A DNA stretch of 53,604 nt, from positions 1 to 53,604 of the forward strand of contig CATYOF010000016.1 of assembly GCA_958410215.1 (NCBI GenBank), given 5' to 3'. The first letter of the stretch is position 1; each line of letters opens with the position of its first letter. Below the pieces are notes generated by a model. It saw nothing but the letters and a program-made list of their open reading frames with translations, was not told the DNA's origin and ran no database searches. Source of the DNA: an uncultured Cryptobacterium sp. (GTDB lineage Bacteria; Actinomycetota; Coriobacteriia; Coriobacteriales; Eggerthellaceae). This document shows, piece by piece, positions 41,948-49,503 of this stretch. The translations under genes and the position numbers were made by a program.

Positions 41948-43744
41948 ATGAAAGTTGTCATTGTAGGCGGTGTAGCAGGTGGCGCTACCGCAGCAGCCCG
42001 CCTTCGTCGTTTAGATGAAAATGCAGAAATTATTATTATTGAACGCACCCACTACGTATCGTATGCAAATTGCGGACTGCCCTACTATATCGGTGGTACC
42101 ATTACCGATCGCAATAAGCTCACCTTACAAACACCCGAAAGCTTCCGGTCGCGTTTCAATATTGACGTACGGGTAGATCAGGAAGTAACGCGCATAGACC
42201 GCAATGCTCAACAGGTTGAAATTCGCAATCCTGTATCGGGCGAAACCTATAGCGAAACGTATGACAAACTTATCTTGTCCCCTGGTGCGCACCCTGTTAT
42301 GCCCAACCTGCCCGGTATTCATTCTTCACGCATTTACACCTTACGCACGGTAGAAGATACCTTTGCCATAGCAGATTATCTGGAAAAACTTCAAGCCGAA
42401 CAGGCAAACCGACCCCTTGCCACACCAAAGCCTTTGCGCGCTACCGTAGTTGGTGGTGGTTTTATTGGCCTGGAAATGGCAGAGAATCTGGTTGATCGCG
42501 GTGTAGATGTTGCAGTGCTCCAACGCCCCAACCATCTTATGCATTCCCTTGACCCTGATATTGCATCGCTTCTGCATAATCGCATGCGCGAAGCAGGCAT
42601 CACCTTAAAGCTGGGAGCCGATGTTACTGGCTTTTCTGAAAATGCAAACGAAATTACTACCTCATTCAAAAACAAAGGAGATGAAACGGGAATAAGCAAT
42701 CAAACAATTGCATCCGACATAGTAATACTAGCTATTGGAGTTACACCCGAAAGCACCCTCGCAAAAGATGCTGGCCTTGAGCTTGGCATAAAGGGCGCTA
42801 TTAAAGTTAACGAACACCTCCTAACCTCCGATCCCCATATTTACGCCATCGGTGATGCTATAGAAACCACCCAGGTTGTTAGCGGGCAGCCAGCGCATAT
42901 TGCTCTCGCGGGTCCCGCTAATAAACAAGGCCGCATTGTGGCTGATCATATTTGTGGCATTTCGCGAACCTTTGCTGGTTCTATGGGTTCTTCAGTTATG
43001 AAAGCGTTCGATCTTACCGTAGCAACTACGGGACTGAGCACCAAAGCCGCCACAAGTGCTGGCATCAATTTTGACTCTATTATTATCACTCCTGCTTCAC
43101 ATGCCACCTACTATCCTGGCGCACATACGATGACCATGAAAATGTTATTTGAACGTCCCAGTGGTCGCATTTTGGGCGCTCAAATTATTGGTGGCGAGAG
43201 CGTTGACAAACGCATCGATGTACTCGCCGTCGCAATTAAGGCAGGCATGACCGCTTTTGATCTGACTGAAATCGATTTAGCGTATGCCCCTCCTTATGCA
43301 TCCGCTAAAGATCCCGTTAATATGGCAGGGTATGTCATTGAAAACAATTTGGAAGGTACCGTGGAACAAATCCATTGGGATGAAGCACTTACGCGCGCGA
43401 GCAGCGATGATGAAGTCGTTATTCTTGATACCCGCACCCAAGCTGAATTTGACCGTGGACATATTGGAAGCAATAAATCGTGTGGCGAAGATACCATCCA
43501 TCCCGTAATTCATATTCCTGTCGACGAGCTACGCGAACGCCTAGAAGAACTTCCACACGACAAGAAATTATTCGTTCACTGCGCAACAGGTATTCGTAGC
43601 TATATTGCTTGCCGAATTTTATCCCAACATGGGTTTACCTGTGCCAATATTGCGGGAGGTTACAATTTCTATCAAGCCTTAAAGCTTGACCGCAATGCCG
43701 AAACGGAAAACGTAGGCGATTGTGGATTAATAGAAAGTATTTAA
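41948..43744 (+). CDS. CoA-disulfide/persulfide reductase with rhodanese domain
   Basis: The 598-residue product is a pyridine nucleotide-disulfide oxidoreductase: FAD motif VVIVGGVAGGATAAARLRR, active cysteine 42 in SYANCGLPYYIGG, a central NAD(P)H-binding GGGFIGLEMAENL, ATGISTKA-like interface region, and a C-terminal rhodanese domain with LFVHCATGIRS (cysteine 545). This CoADR-Rhd layout reduces CoA persulfide or polysulfide and releases sulfide using NADH. The N-terminal rhodanese gene in the same operon would pass sulfur to it. Its stop codon is followed after one base by the ATG of the Crp/Fnr gene, so they are translationally linked. AGGGAGC precedes its start. Confidence 0.93.
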   Translation: MKVVIVGGVAGGATAAARLRRLDENAEIIIIERTHYVSYANCGLPYYIGGTITDRNKLTLQTPESFRSRFNIDVRVDQEVTRIDRNAQQVEIRNPVSGETYSETYDKLILSPGAHPVMPNLPGIHSSRIYTLRTVEDTFAIADYLEKLQAEQANRPLATPKPLRATVVGGGFIGLEMAENLVDRGVDVAVLQRPNHLMHSLDPDIASLLHNRMREAGITLKLGADVTGFSENANEITTSFKNKGDETGISNQTIASDIVILAIGVTPESTLAKDAGLELGIKGAIKVNEHLLTSDPHIYAIGDAIETTQVVSGQPAHIALAGPANKQGRIVADHICGISRTFAGSMGSSVMKAFDLTVATTGLSTKAATSAGINFDSIIITPASHATYYPGAHTMTMKMLFERPSGRILGAQIIGGESVDKRIDVLAVAIKAGMTAFDLTEIDLAYAPPYASAKDPVNMAGYVIENNLEGTVEQIHWDEALTRASSDDEVVILDTRTQAEFDRGHIGSNKSCGEDTIHPVIHIPVDELRERLEELPHDKKLFVHCATGIRSYIACRILSQHGFTCANIAGGYNFYQALKLDRNAETENVGDCGLIESI

Positions 43745-43745
43745 G

Positions 43746-44465
43746 ATGGTCACCACTTCAAGCACTCAAGAAAAGCAAGCCGAATACCTCACCACCATCC
43801 AGACGTTACTCGCTCAACGCCTTCCCTTCTGGATAAATCTATCCACTGAAGAACAGGCTGCGGTTATTGAACACACCCGCTACGCCCGTTTTTCTGCAGG
43901 GGATCAAGTACGAAATCCCTCCACTCCTGCTGGCGTTATGCTGGTGCTATCGGGCAGCTTACGACCCTATATGCTCTCCGATGAAGGAAAACAAATTACT
44001 CTGTTTCGTGTGGGCGAACAGGAAAGCTGTGTATTGGCGGCATCGTGTGCGCTTTCCATGATTACCTTCGATGTATTTTTGGACGCAACTTCCGATTCTA
44101 AGCTACTTATCATTGATCCCGTTTTCTTTGCCCAACTCGTTGATAGAAACGTCTACGTTGAAGCGTTTACCTATCGCCAGACCGCAGAACGCTTCAGCGA
44201 AGTTATGTGGGTAATGGAACAGGTGCTGTTTATGAGTTTTGATGAACGCCTGGCGGTTTTTCTACTGGATGAAGTTTCGCGCACCGGTTCAGATAAGCTC
44301 CAGCTTACCCATGACGAAATAGCGCACCACCTAGGCAGTGCGCGTGAGGTTGTTTCTCGTATGTTGAAACGATTTGCTGACGATGGCTATGTGTCCCTTT
44401 CCCGTGGGACGGTTAAAGTGCTTGATAAAACAGCTCTGCGAAATTTAGCTACGACAAGCCATTGA
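43746..44465 (+). CDS. Crp/Fnr-family regulator of the persulfide operon
   Basis: The 239-residue product has an N-terminal cyclic-nucleotide-binding fold (VMLVLSGSLRPYMLSDEGKQITLFRVG), a long dimer helix (RFSEVMWVMEQVLFMSFDERLAVFLLDEV), and a C-terminal Crp winged helix (LTHDEIAHHLGSAREVVSRMLKRFADDGYVSLSRG). Cysteines 95 and 101 (CVLAASC) in the sensor domain could react with polysulfide or oxidants. There is no four-cysteine Fnr cluster. It is the last gene of the rhodanese/CoADR operon, separated by one base, so it probably senses the same sulfur species; the dyad at 41205-41219 is a candidate target. Confidence 0.9.
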   Translation: MVTTSSTQEKQAEYLTTIQTLLAQRLPFWINLSTEEQAAVIEHTRYARFSAGDQVRNPSTPAGVMLVLSGSLRPYMLSDEGKQITLFRVGEQESCVLAASCALSMITFDVFLDATSDSKLLIIDPVFFAQLVDRNVYVEAFTYRQTAERFSEVMWVMEQVLFMSFDERLAVFLLDEVSRTGSDKLQLTHDEIAHHLGSAREVVSRMLKRFADDGYVSLSRGTVKVLDKTALRNLATTSH

Positions 44466-44568
44466 TCATTTCTTATTTGCTTTTTACCTCTGCGTTTTAC
44501 TAAACACGTGTATAAGTAAACGAACTATTCCGCACAACCAACCACTTACAATCCGAGTAGTCCATAAC

Positions 44569-45606
44569 CTACTCGTCGTCTTTCCCGAAAGCATCCATCA
44601 TTATGCTTACAATTCCGCATACAAGCCCACCAGCAACCCAAGCTAGCCAAAACCACATTGCAGTTGTTCCTTCGGGCTGAAAATTTGAAGGATCAGGCGA
44701 AGACAGAATCGGGATAAACAGCAATCCAAGACCAACAATCGTGAAGAAGATCATAATGACTCCGCACAAAGCACCTTTTTTGGAAGTACGTTTTTTCTTC
44801 TGTATAAGAGCTTCTTTTAATTCGGTATCCAATTGAGCGTTAACAATGTCTTCCATTTCCAATTCATCGGCAACGTTTTTGTTATATTCGCCAACATTGG
44901 TACGTCCAAGCAATATTCCATAGTGGGTAATATTCCACACACCAAGAGCTATGAAGAACAGTAAGAAAAAGTAGCTCCAACCTTCCGTTTCAGGATTACT
45001 CTCCATAATAAGCATGCAGCCAATTCCTACAAAAATGCAGGCAATGCCACCAATAAGACCATACGTAAATTTACTACGAGCCCGAGTTTTGTCTTCTTCA
45101 GTATAAAAGTCTTCAATGTAGGGATGGGCTTTCACAAAAGCAGAATGAGCCATTCCTGCTGGGATTAGAAAAGCAAGACCGATCAAAGTGCCTATGAGCA
45201 CCAGAATCACAAACAGACCATCCTTGCCATTCCAATCCGAAAAAGTAACAGTTCCCTCTAGGAGCATTGCAAGGCCAACAAAAATAAGAATAGCCGCAAT
45301 TCCTGTAGGAATTTTCCAGGCAAGCATTCGCTGATGTGCATCGTAACCGCACACATCCGTTGGTGCCCCCATAGGAATTGCCTTTTCTGCTTGCGGTTGA
45401 CGGGTAGTCAAATCACCCTGCACTAAATCATCTAAAGAACACTCGAACAACTGGCATATTTTTATGAGCTTATCCATTTCTGGATAACTTTTTTCTGCTT
45501 CCCACTTTGTTACCGACTGTCGGCTTACTCCCAACAGCATTGCAAGCTGTTCTTGGGTCATGTTGCGTGTCGCACGCAAATGTTGCAAATTATCACGAAA
45601 ACTCAT
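44569..45606 (-). CDS. XRE regulator fused to a membrane domain
   Basis: Residues 1-60 are a Cro/C1 helix-turn-helix (FRDNLQHLRATRNMTQEQLAMLLGVSRQSVTKWEAEKSYPEMDKLIKI). A linker leads to about six hydrophobic segments, and a cytosolic loop rich in charged residues (about 235-280) lies between the fourth and fifth. The 345-residue product is therefore a membrane-tethered regulator of the type seen in Firmicutes and Coriobacteriia, where the membrane part may sense envelope stress. No known sensor motif is seen. It is convergent with the Crp/Fnr gene and divergent from the region leading to the lipoprotein gene; its target is unknown. Confidence 0.85.
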   Translation of the reverse strand: MSFRDNLQHLRATRNMTQEQLAMLLGVSRQSVTKWEAEKSYPEMDKLIKICQLFECSLDDLVQGDLTTRQPQAEKAIPMGAPTDVCGYDAHQRMLAWKIPTGIAAILIFVGLAMLLEGTVTFSDWNGKDGLFVILVLIGTLIGLAFLIPAGMAHSAFVKAHPYIEDFYTEEDKTRARSKFTYGLIGGIACIFVGIGCMLIMESNPETEGWSYFFLLFFIALGVWNITHYGILLGRTNVGEYNKNVADELEMEDIVNAQLDTELKEALIQKKKRTSKKGALCGVIMIFFTIVGLGLLFIPILSSPDPSNFQPEGTTAMWFWLAWVAGGLVCGIVSIMMDAFGKDDE

Positions 45607-45869
45607 GGTAATCCCTTTCGGTATGCACCTACGAAACCCATATCGGTACTACTTCATACCTTACGTACCCATGTATGAGTTTGCGTTAGTTTGGCGATCG
45701 TAAAGCTTAATAATCAGGAAGCAAAACCACATAATTAGTAATCAAGAACTTACTGTCAAGTGAATCTTTCTTCCCTGCCGGCACAACCAGAATAAGGGTA
45801 GCAGATACCTTTAATCTACCAACTAGCGAGCTGCATTTTTAGTAATTTTCTTGCAACCACCAGTTGCAT

Positions 45870-45883
45870 CCCCTGATCAGGGG
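45870..45883. promoter_or_regulatory. Perfect 14-base palindrome
   Basis: CCCCTGATCAGGGG is a perfect palindrome, flanked by TTGCAT on the left and TTATATTAAA on the right, which could be promoter elements with an over-long spacer, as in MerR-type control. It is G+C-rich against an AT-rich background. Confidence 0.4.
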
Positions 45884-46024
45884 CGCATTGTTATATTAAA
45901 TCCAAACGAACTTCAAGACTCTTCGAAAGGAGCTTTTATAACAACTTATGTAGCTGTTCCAAACGATAAAAGGACTGTAACAGCAATTCAACAGCCGTTA
46001 TAACTACGCATTATTTTCATGGCT

Positions 46025-46070
46025 TTCGTGCATAATTGAGTTATACCTTCGTGCATTATTTAGTTATAGA
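46025..46070. repeat. Two 23-base direct repeats upstream of the lipoprotein gene
   Basis: TTCGTGCATAATTGAGTTAT (46025-46044) recurs as TTCGTGCATTATTTAGTTAT (46048-46067), two differences. A third, weaker copy (ACGCATTATTTTC) lies just to the left. The 23-base period is near two helical turns. Confidence 0.55.
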
Positions 46071-46139
46071 TACTTAGCTCATCCGCCATCAACTTAAGCT
46101 TATCCTTCAGATGCGAAACTTCACCAGAAAGGGCTTGTT

Positions 46140-46691
46140 ATGATTACGAAAAAGCGCACATTTATAGCCTTATTCATTACTCCCCTTCTGGCAGCAACCT
46201 TTTTGCTTTCGGGATGCTCCGCCAACTTTACCCTCAATGAAGATACGGTAAACGACGCAGTAGATTCAGCCACCGAAACGGCTGACAACTTAGCTAATGC
46301 TGGCGAAGAGGCTGCTGATGCTGCAGAAATGTTAGCTGGTATCGAATTTGAAAAAGCAACTCGCATAGTAGTTTGCGACCCTAAGACAGGCAAAACCATA
46401 AAAGAAATTACCGATCAGACTGCCATTGAAGAAGCCCTTATGCCACTCTCGCAAGAAAACTCGATAGCCGTTACCCCCGATGCCCCCGAAGAATACATCT
46501 TCGAGCTTTGGCAACCGGAAACTATTAAATTGGGTCAAGATGAATCCGATGTTTCCGAAGAAAAAGTGATAGAAATTACCACATATAAAAACTCTGACAC
46601 TATACGGGTTAGCATGACGGTACTGGGCGACATTTCATTAAGTATGACCTCTGCCAATACTGCAGAAGCACTTCGCAACCTAGCAGAATAA
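46140..46691 (+). CDS. Putative lipoprotein
   Basis: The 183-residue product starts with a type II signal peptide: basic MITKKRTFIA, a hydrophobic stretch and the lipobox LLSGC with the lipidated cysteine at residue 26. The next 40 residues are acidic and alanine-rich (EEAADAAEMLAG), followed by a folded domain with EKATRIVVCDPKTGKTIKEITD and SDTIRVSMTVLGDISLSM. It should be anchored to the outside of the cytoplasmic membrane. I do not recognise the family. GAAAGGG precedes the start. A pair of 23-base direct repeats lies upstream, suggesting a dedicated regulator, and a methyltransferase gene follows after a short gap. Confidence 0.8.
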   Translation: MITKKRTFIALFITPLLAATFLLSGCSANFTLNEDTVNDAVDSATETADNLANAGEEAADAAEMLAGIEFEKATRIVVCDPKTGKTIKEITDQTAIEEALMPLSQENSIAVTPDAPEEYIFELWQPETIKLGQDESDVSEEKVIEITTYKNSDTIRVSMTVLGDISLSMTSANTAEALRNLAE

Positions 46692-46792
46692 AGCTGCACA
46701 ACCTGGAAAGATAGAAATACCATGCCTGCAACTAAGCAAACTTCCAAACGAGACAAATCAACCTCTGAACAATTCGAGCAACCTTCGAACAA

Positions 46793-47545
46793 TTGCTTGT
46801 CGAAGCCCACAAAGGTCTTGATCGTTTAGGTCCCGGAAGCTCCAACGCAACATTGCAAGCCTTACGTTTTATTGAAGGTCTTGATGAGTATTCGGTGCTT
46901 GCAAATCTTGGTTGCGGAACAGGTGGTGAATCACTTCTGCTAGCGCAGTATATACCAGGCACTATTATTGGTCTTGATATGTTTGAAGACTTTGTTTCTG
47001 TATTCAATCAACAAGCGCACGATTTAAACCTTGACAACCGCGTAAAAGCGATTGCAGGAAAAATTGAAGAGCTTCCCTTTGAACCGCTTTCTCTTGACGT
47101 CATATGGTCAGAAGGCGTTTTTGATGCACCAGGATTTATGAGTGGCCTTCTCAATTGGCAAAACTATCTTAAAGGTGACGGATATTTTGCTGTAACTTCC
47201 CCTTCATGGCTTACCCCTGAACACCCAACAGAAGTTGAGAAATTCTGGAGCGATGCGGGCTGCAAAATTGACTCCATTGAAGATAATCTTGCGACCATAC
47301 GCGCATGCAGCTATACCTATATCGCCTCGTTCGTATTACCCGAATACTGCTGGATGGATAACTACTACATTCCCCGCCAAAACGCTATAAAAATGCTTTC
47401 AGAAAAATATCCCGAAAGCAAGACAATGAAGGAGTTCGCCAAACAGAACACCTACGAAGTTAAACTCTACAAGAAATTTCACAAGCATTATGGCTACGTC
47501 TTTTATATAGGGAAAAAAGAGGAAGCAGCAGGAAGTCGCGATTGA
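46793..47545 (+). CDS. SAM-dependent methyltransferase, possible 5' frameshift
   Basis: The 250-codon frame encodes a class I methyltransferase (Methyltransf_11 type): GLDRLGPGSSNATLQALRFI, SAM motif I as ANLGCGTGGESLLLA, acidic motif GLDMFEDF, and a C-terminal region with aromatic residues. The only in-frame starts are TTG 46793 or the ATT before it, and neither has a ribosome site. An ATG at 46722 with GGAAAG upstream is in another frame; its 15 codons reach a GAACAATT that is repeated 20 bases later, and deleting one repeat interval would join the two frames. So an N-terminal frameshift is likely. The substrate is unknown. Confidence 0.7.
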   Translation: MLVEAHKGLDRLGPGSSNATLQALRFIEGLDEYSVLANLGCGTGGESLLLAQYIPGTIIGLDMFEDFVSVFNQQAHDLNLDNRVKAIAGKIEELPFEPLSLDVIWSEGVFDAPGFMSGLLNWQNYLKGDGYFAVTSPSWLTPEHPTEVEKFWSDAGCKIDSIEDNLATIRACSYTYIASFVLPEYCWMDNYYIPRQNAIKMLSEKYPESKTMKEFAKQNTYEVKLYKKFHKHYGYVFYIGKKEEAAGSRD

Positions 47546-47632
47546 CTAGAAAGAGATATTAGAAAATAGAGATATTGAATACATATCCCGCTTCCAACCT
47601 CAAAAACAAACCAGTATTAGGCCAGATGCAAA

Positions 47633-47820
47633 AATAGATTTTATTCTCAAACAATTGGCTCAAATTTCCCTTAGTGCAGCTAGATTTTCCAATGTGGCCT
47701 ATATTTTTAACCATCTAACCTGCTTAATTACCAAAATCACTGCTTTAGATACATTTCAGTATTTTTCTAAAGCAAGCAGAACTACATCAAGGGAAATTTG
47801 AGCCAAAAACCAAATCTATT
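47633..47820. repeat. Long inverted-repeat element (MITE-like)
   Basis: The 18-base arms TTGGCTCAAATTTCCCTT (47655-47672) and their exact complement (47789-47806) enclose 116 bases. Outside them, AATAGATTT (47633-47641) and AAATCTATT (47812-47820) add 9 more inverted bases. Inside is a further hairpin, TGCTTTAGA (47741) with TCTAAAGCA (47766). There is no coding capacity and no clear target duplication. It could be a small non-autonomous element or a large stem-forming RNA. It fills most of the 311-base gap between the methyltransferase and NifX-like genes. Confidence 0.65.
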
Positions 47821-47856
47821 AACTTACTAGACTTAACAAGCTAAACGGAAATTAAG

Positions 47857-48231
47857 CTAGTGCTGGCAGGCCTGATCGGCGGTCATATTTGGAAGCTTTC
47901 CTTCTGCTACCAGCTTTGCCGCATCACCCACAATAGGGTGTTCGGCATCGTAATACACCACGATTCCCGCGTTTGCAAAGCCCTGCATAGGGCGCATACC
48001 CATACCTGCAGCGGCAATAGCCTGCACCCCTTGCTCCTTCAGTAGATCAACAATGGCAATACAGCCGCCTTCTTCATGAGGAGGGTTGTCCAACTCAGAA
48101 ACATTAGTGAGTTCACCATCAACAATATCAACAAGAGTAAAACAATCACAGTGACCAAAATGCCCACTGCGCTGTGCGTTAAGACCCGCTTTGCCCATTG
48201 TAGGTACTGCAAGTTTCAATGTTTCTGCCAT
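47857..48231 (-). CDS. NifX/NifB C-terminal-like (FeMo-cofactor binding fold) protein
   Basis: The product has 124 residues from ATG 48231 with GGAAAGAGG upstream (48318 is a weaker possibility). It is a dinitrogenase iron-molybdenum cofactor domain (Nitro_FeMo-Co): QRSGHFGHCDCFTLVDIVDG, then HEEGGCIAIVDLLKEQGVQAIAAAGMGMRPMQGFANAGIVVYY, ending QACQH. Stand-alone members are common in anaerobes without nitrogenase and are thought to bind iron-sulfur or Mo-Fe clusters, including MTH1175-like proteins. No nif genes are here. Two hairpins lie in its leader (48304-48362). Confidence 0.9.
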   Translation of the reverse strand: MAETLKLAVPTMGKAGLNAQRSGHFGHCDCFTLVDIVDGELTNVSELDNPPHEEGGCIAIVDLLKEQGVQAIAAAGMGMRPMQGFANAGIVVYYDAEHPIVGDAAKLVAEGKLPNMTADQACQH

Positions 48232-48303
48232 AATCAACGCCTCTTTCCTTGTACCAAATTGAACTATTTCATCCAAATATGCCTTATGCGCTTTGTTTGC
48301 CTT

Positions 48304-48362
48304 CGTTGGCGTTTCCAACGTTGCGACATGGTTGCGATATGATTTTCTCGCATCGCAACATG
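48304..48362 (-). promoter_or_regulatory. Leader hairpins upstream of the NifX-like gene
   Basis: CGTTGG/CCAACG (48304-48319, 5-base loop) and CATG-TTGCGAT with ATCGCAA-CATG (48327-48362, one bulged G, 13-base loop) stand 73-131 bases upstream of the start. The word GTTGCGA occurs repeatedly. No known riboswitch class is recognised. The rest of the gap to 48573 shows no gene. Confidence 0.4.
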
Positions 48363-48573
48363 CTTATCTCTAGCTGTTATTTCGAATATACGACCAAATT
48401 AGTAGCATTAAAGAAGTATTCGGACAGAAGGTGCTACGTTTTTCCGCAAGCGGCCAGATTGCTTTTGTTGCTTTTTACGGATATCTAAATAAAGAAAGCT
48501 GGAGAGTAGCCAAAAGTAAGCAACGATCGCAAAATGAAGATCACATTATTTTCACGGTACATGATTACTATTG

Positions 48574-48597
48574 TCTTTCTCTAAGAGAAAGATTTTT
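48574..48597 (+). promoter_or_regulatory. Terminator-like hairpin touching a start codon
   Basis: TCTTTCTC (48574-48581), TAA loop, GAGAAAGA (48585-48592), then TTTTT. It ends three bases before the ATG at 48601, and the right arm is also the only possible ribosome site. It may attenuate the membrane protein gene or hide its ribosome site. Confidence 0.5.
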
Positions 48598-48600
48598 CTA

Positions 48601-49236
48601 ATGCCAGATTCGCCAGCACAACCCAAACGGTTTCAACGGAGTTCAACAATTGTTCGCTATACGGGTTTTTTGCTCTGTCTTGGCGCAGTAATACTCCTTG
48701 CCTATTTGGTGTCTATCGATTTTGAAATTACTCCCCTAGTAATTGGACCTGTTGCAATAGTTAATTTGCCGTTACTAGGTGTATTGCTTTTCTCGTGTAC
48801 TTCACCCCTGCTGTTACTTATCGCATTATTCCTACGACCGATAGAAAAGCGCGGAAGTATTCCTTGGCGCATCGGACGTGCACTAGCCTCTACGCTGTGC
48901 ACCTTTGTAGCAACATGCACCTTTTTGTGTGGCGCACTAGTCTTCGTAATTGACGAGCCCTATTTGCTCGAGCCTGCAAGCAATCAAGGAGATCGGATAT
49001 TAATAGTTGAACATCATTTCTTACTCTTAAGTTCAGGAGACATTTATTACGTTCCTGCAGGAAGTATATTCCCAGAAGAAGACGGTAGTTTCACCTGCGA
49101 TGATTCTTACAGCCCTGTTAATACTGGTTCCTATTCCCTCACCTGGTCGGATAGAACTGCCCACCTTGAAATATGGAGTGACTCATCTGCTCAGGATATG
49201 GTTCCCTGGTCAGGACACTTAACGCCAAACTCCTAA
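48601..49236 (+). CDS. Unrecognised membrane protein
   Basis: I do not recognise this 211-residue protein. It has a basic N-terminus (PAQPKRFQRSS), three hydrophobic segments (about residues 20-40, 45-70 and 95-115) and a C-terminal domain of about 95 residues that is acidic and rich in serine, tyrosine and tryptophan (FPEEDGSFTCDDSY, SYSLTWSDRTAHLEIWSDSS), probably beta-stranded and extracytoplasmic. ATG 48601 is the first plausible start; a TTG at 48571 would put the upstream hairpin inside the gene. That hairpin (48574-48597) overlaps its ribosome site. No partner genes. Confidence 0.6.
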   Translation: MPDSPAQPKRFQRSSTIVRYTGFLLCLGAVILLAYLVSIDFEITPLVIGPVAIVNLPLLGVLLFSCTSPLLLLIALFLRPIEKRGSIPWRIGRALASTLCTFVATCTFLCGALVFVIDEPYLLEPASNQGDRILIVEHHFLLLSSGDIYYVPAGSIFPEEDGSFTCDDSYSPVNTGSYSLTWSDRTAHLEIWSDSSAQDMVPWSGHLTPNS

Positions 49237-49331
49237 GACAACAACTTCGAAAATCCATGCACCCATAGCAGCCCTTACTCCAGAAGCGGTCATAGAACTG
49301 ATAAATGATCAATAAATATGCACACTTTCCT

Positions 49332-49362
49332 AAGAACCTATGAGGATTTTTCATAGGTTCTT
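49332..49362 (+). terminator. Terminator of the 48601 gene
   Basis: AAGAACCTATGA (49332-49343) and TCATAGGTTCTT (49351-49362) form 12 perfect pairs with a 7-base loop, followed by ATTCTAT. It lies 96 bases after the stop codon. Confidence 0.65.
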
Positions 49363-49503
49363 ATTCTATAAGTACTTTTAAGCAACGTATAACCCAAATA
49401 AATAAATGCACCCTAAAAGTAATATAAGACGGAATAATGTTCTGTAGCAGAATAAAAGTACAATACCTCGTAGGGGGAAACATAACACAAGGAAGGAGTC
49501 CAT

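Larger units (their letters stand above)
45607..46139. other. 533-base intergenic region with palindrome and direct repeats
   Basis: No gene is supported. The stretch holds the promoter of the XRE gene, the palindrome at 45870-45883, an AGGAG followed only by a two-codon frame (ATG TAG near 45944), and two 23-base direct repeats at 46025-46070 upstream of the lipoprotein gene. An untranslated regulatory RNA is possible. Confidence 0.5.

Noticed and set aside
42391..42699. 102-codon minus-strand frame inside the CoADR gene
   Set aside because: Composition typical of antisense reading; no start signal or similarity.
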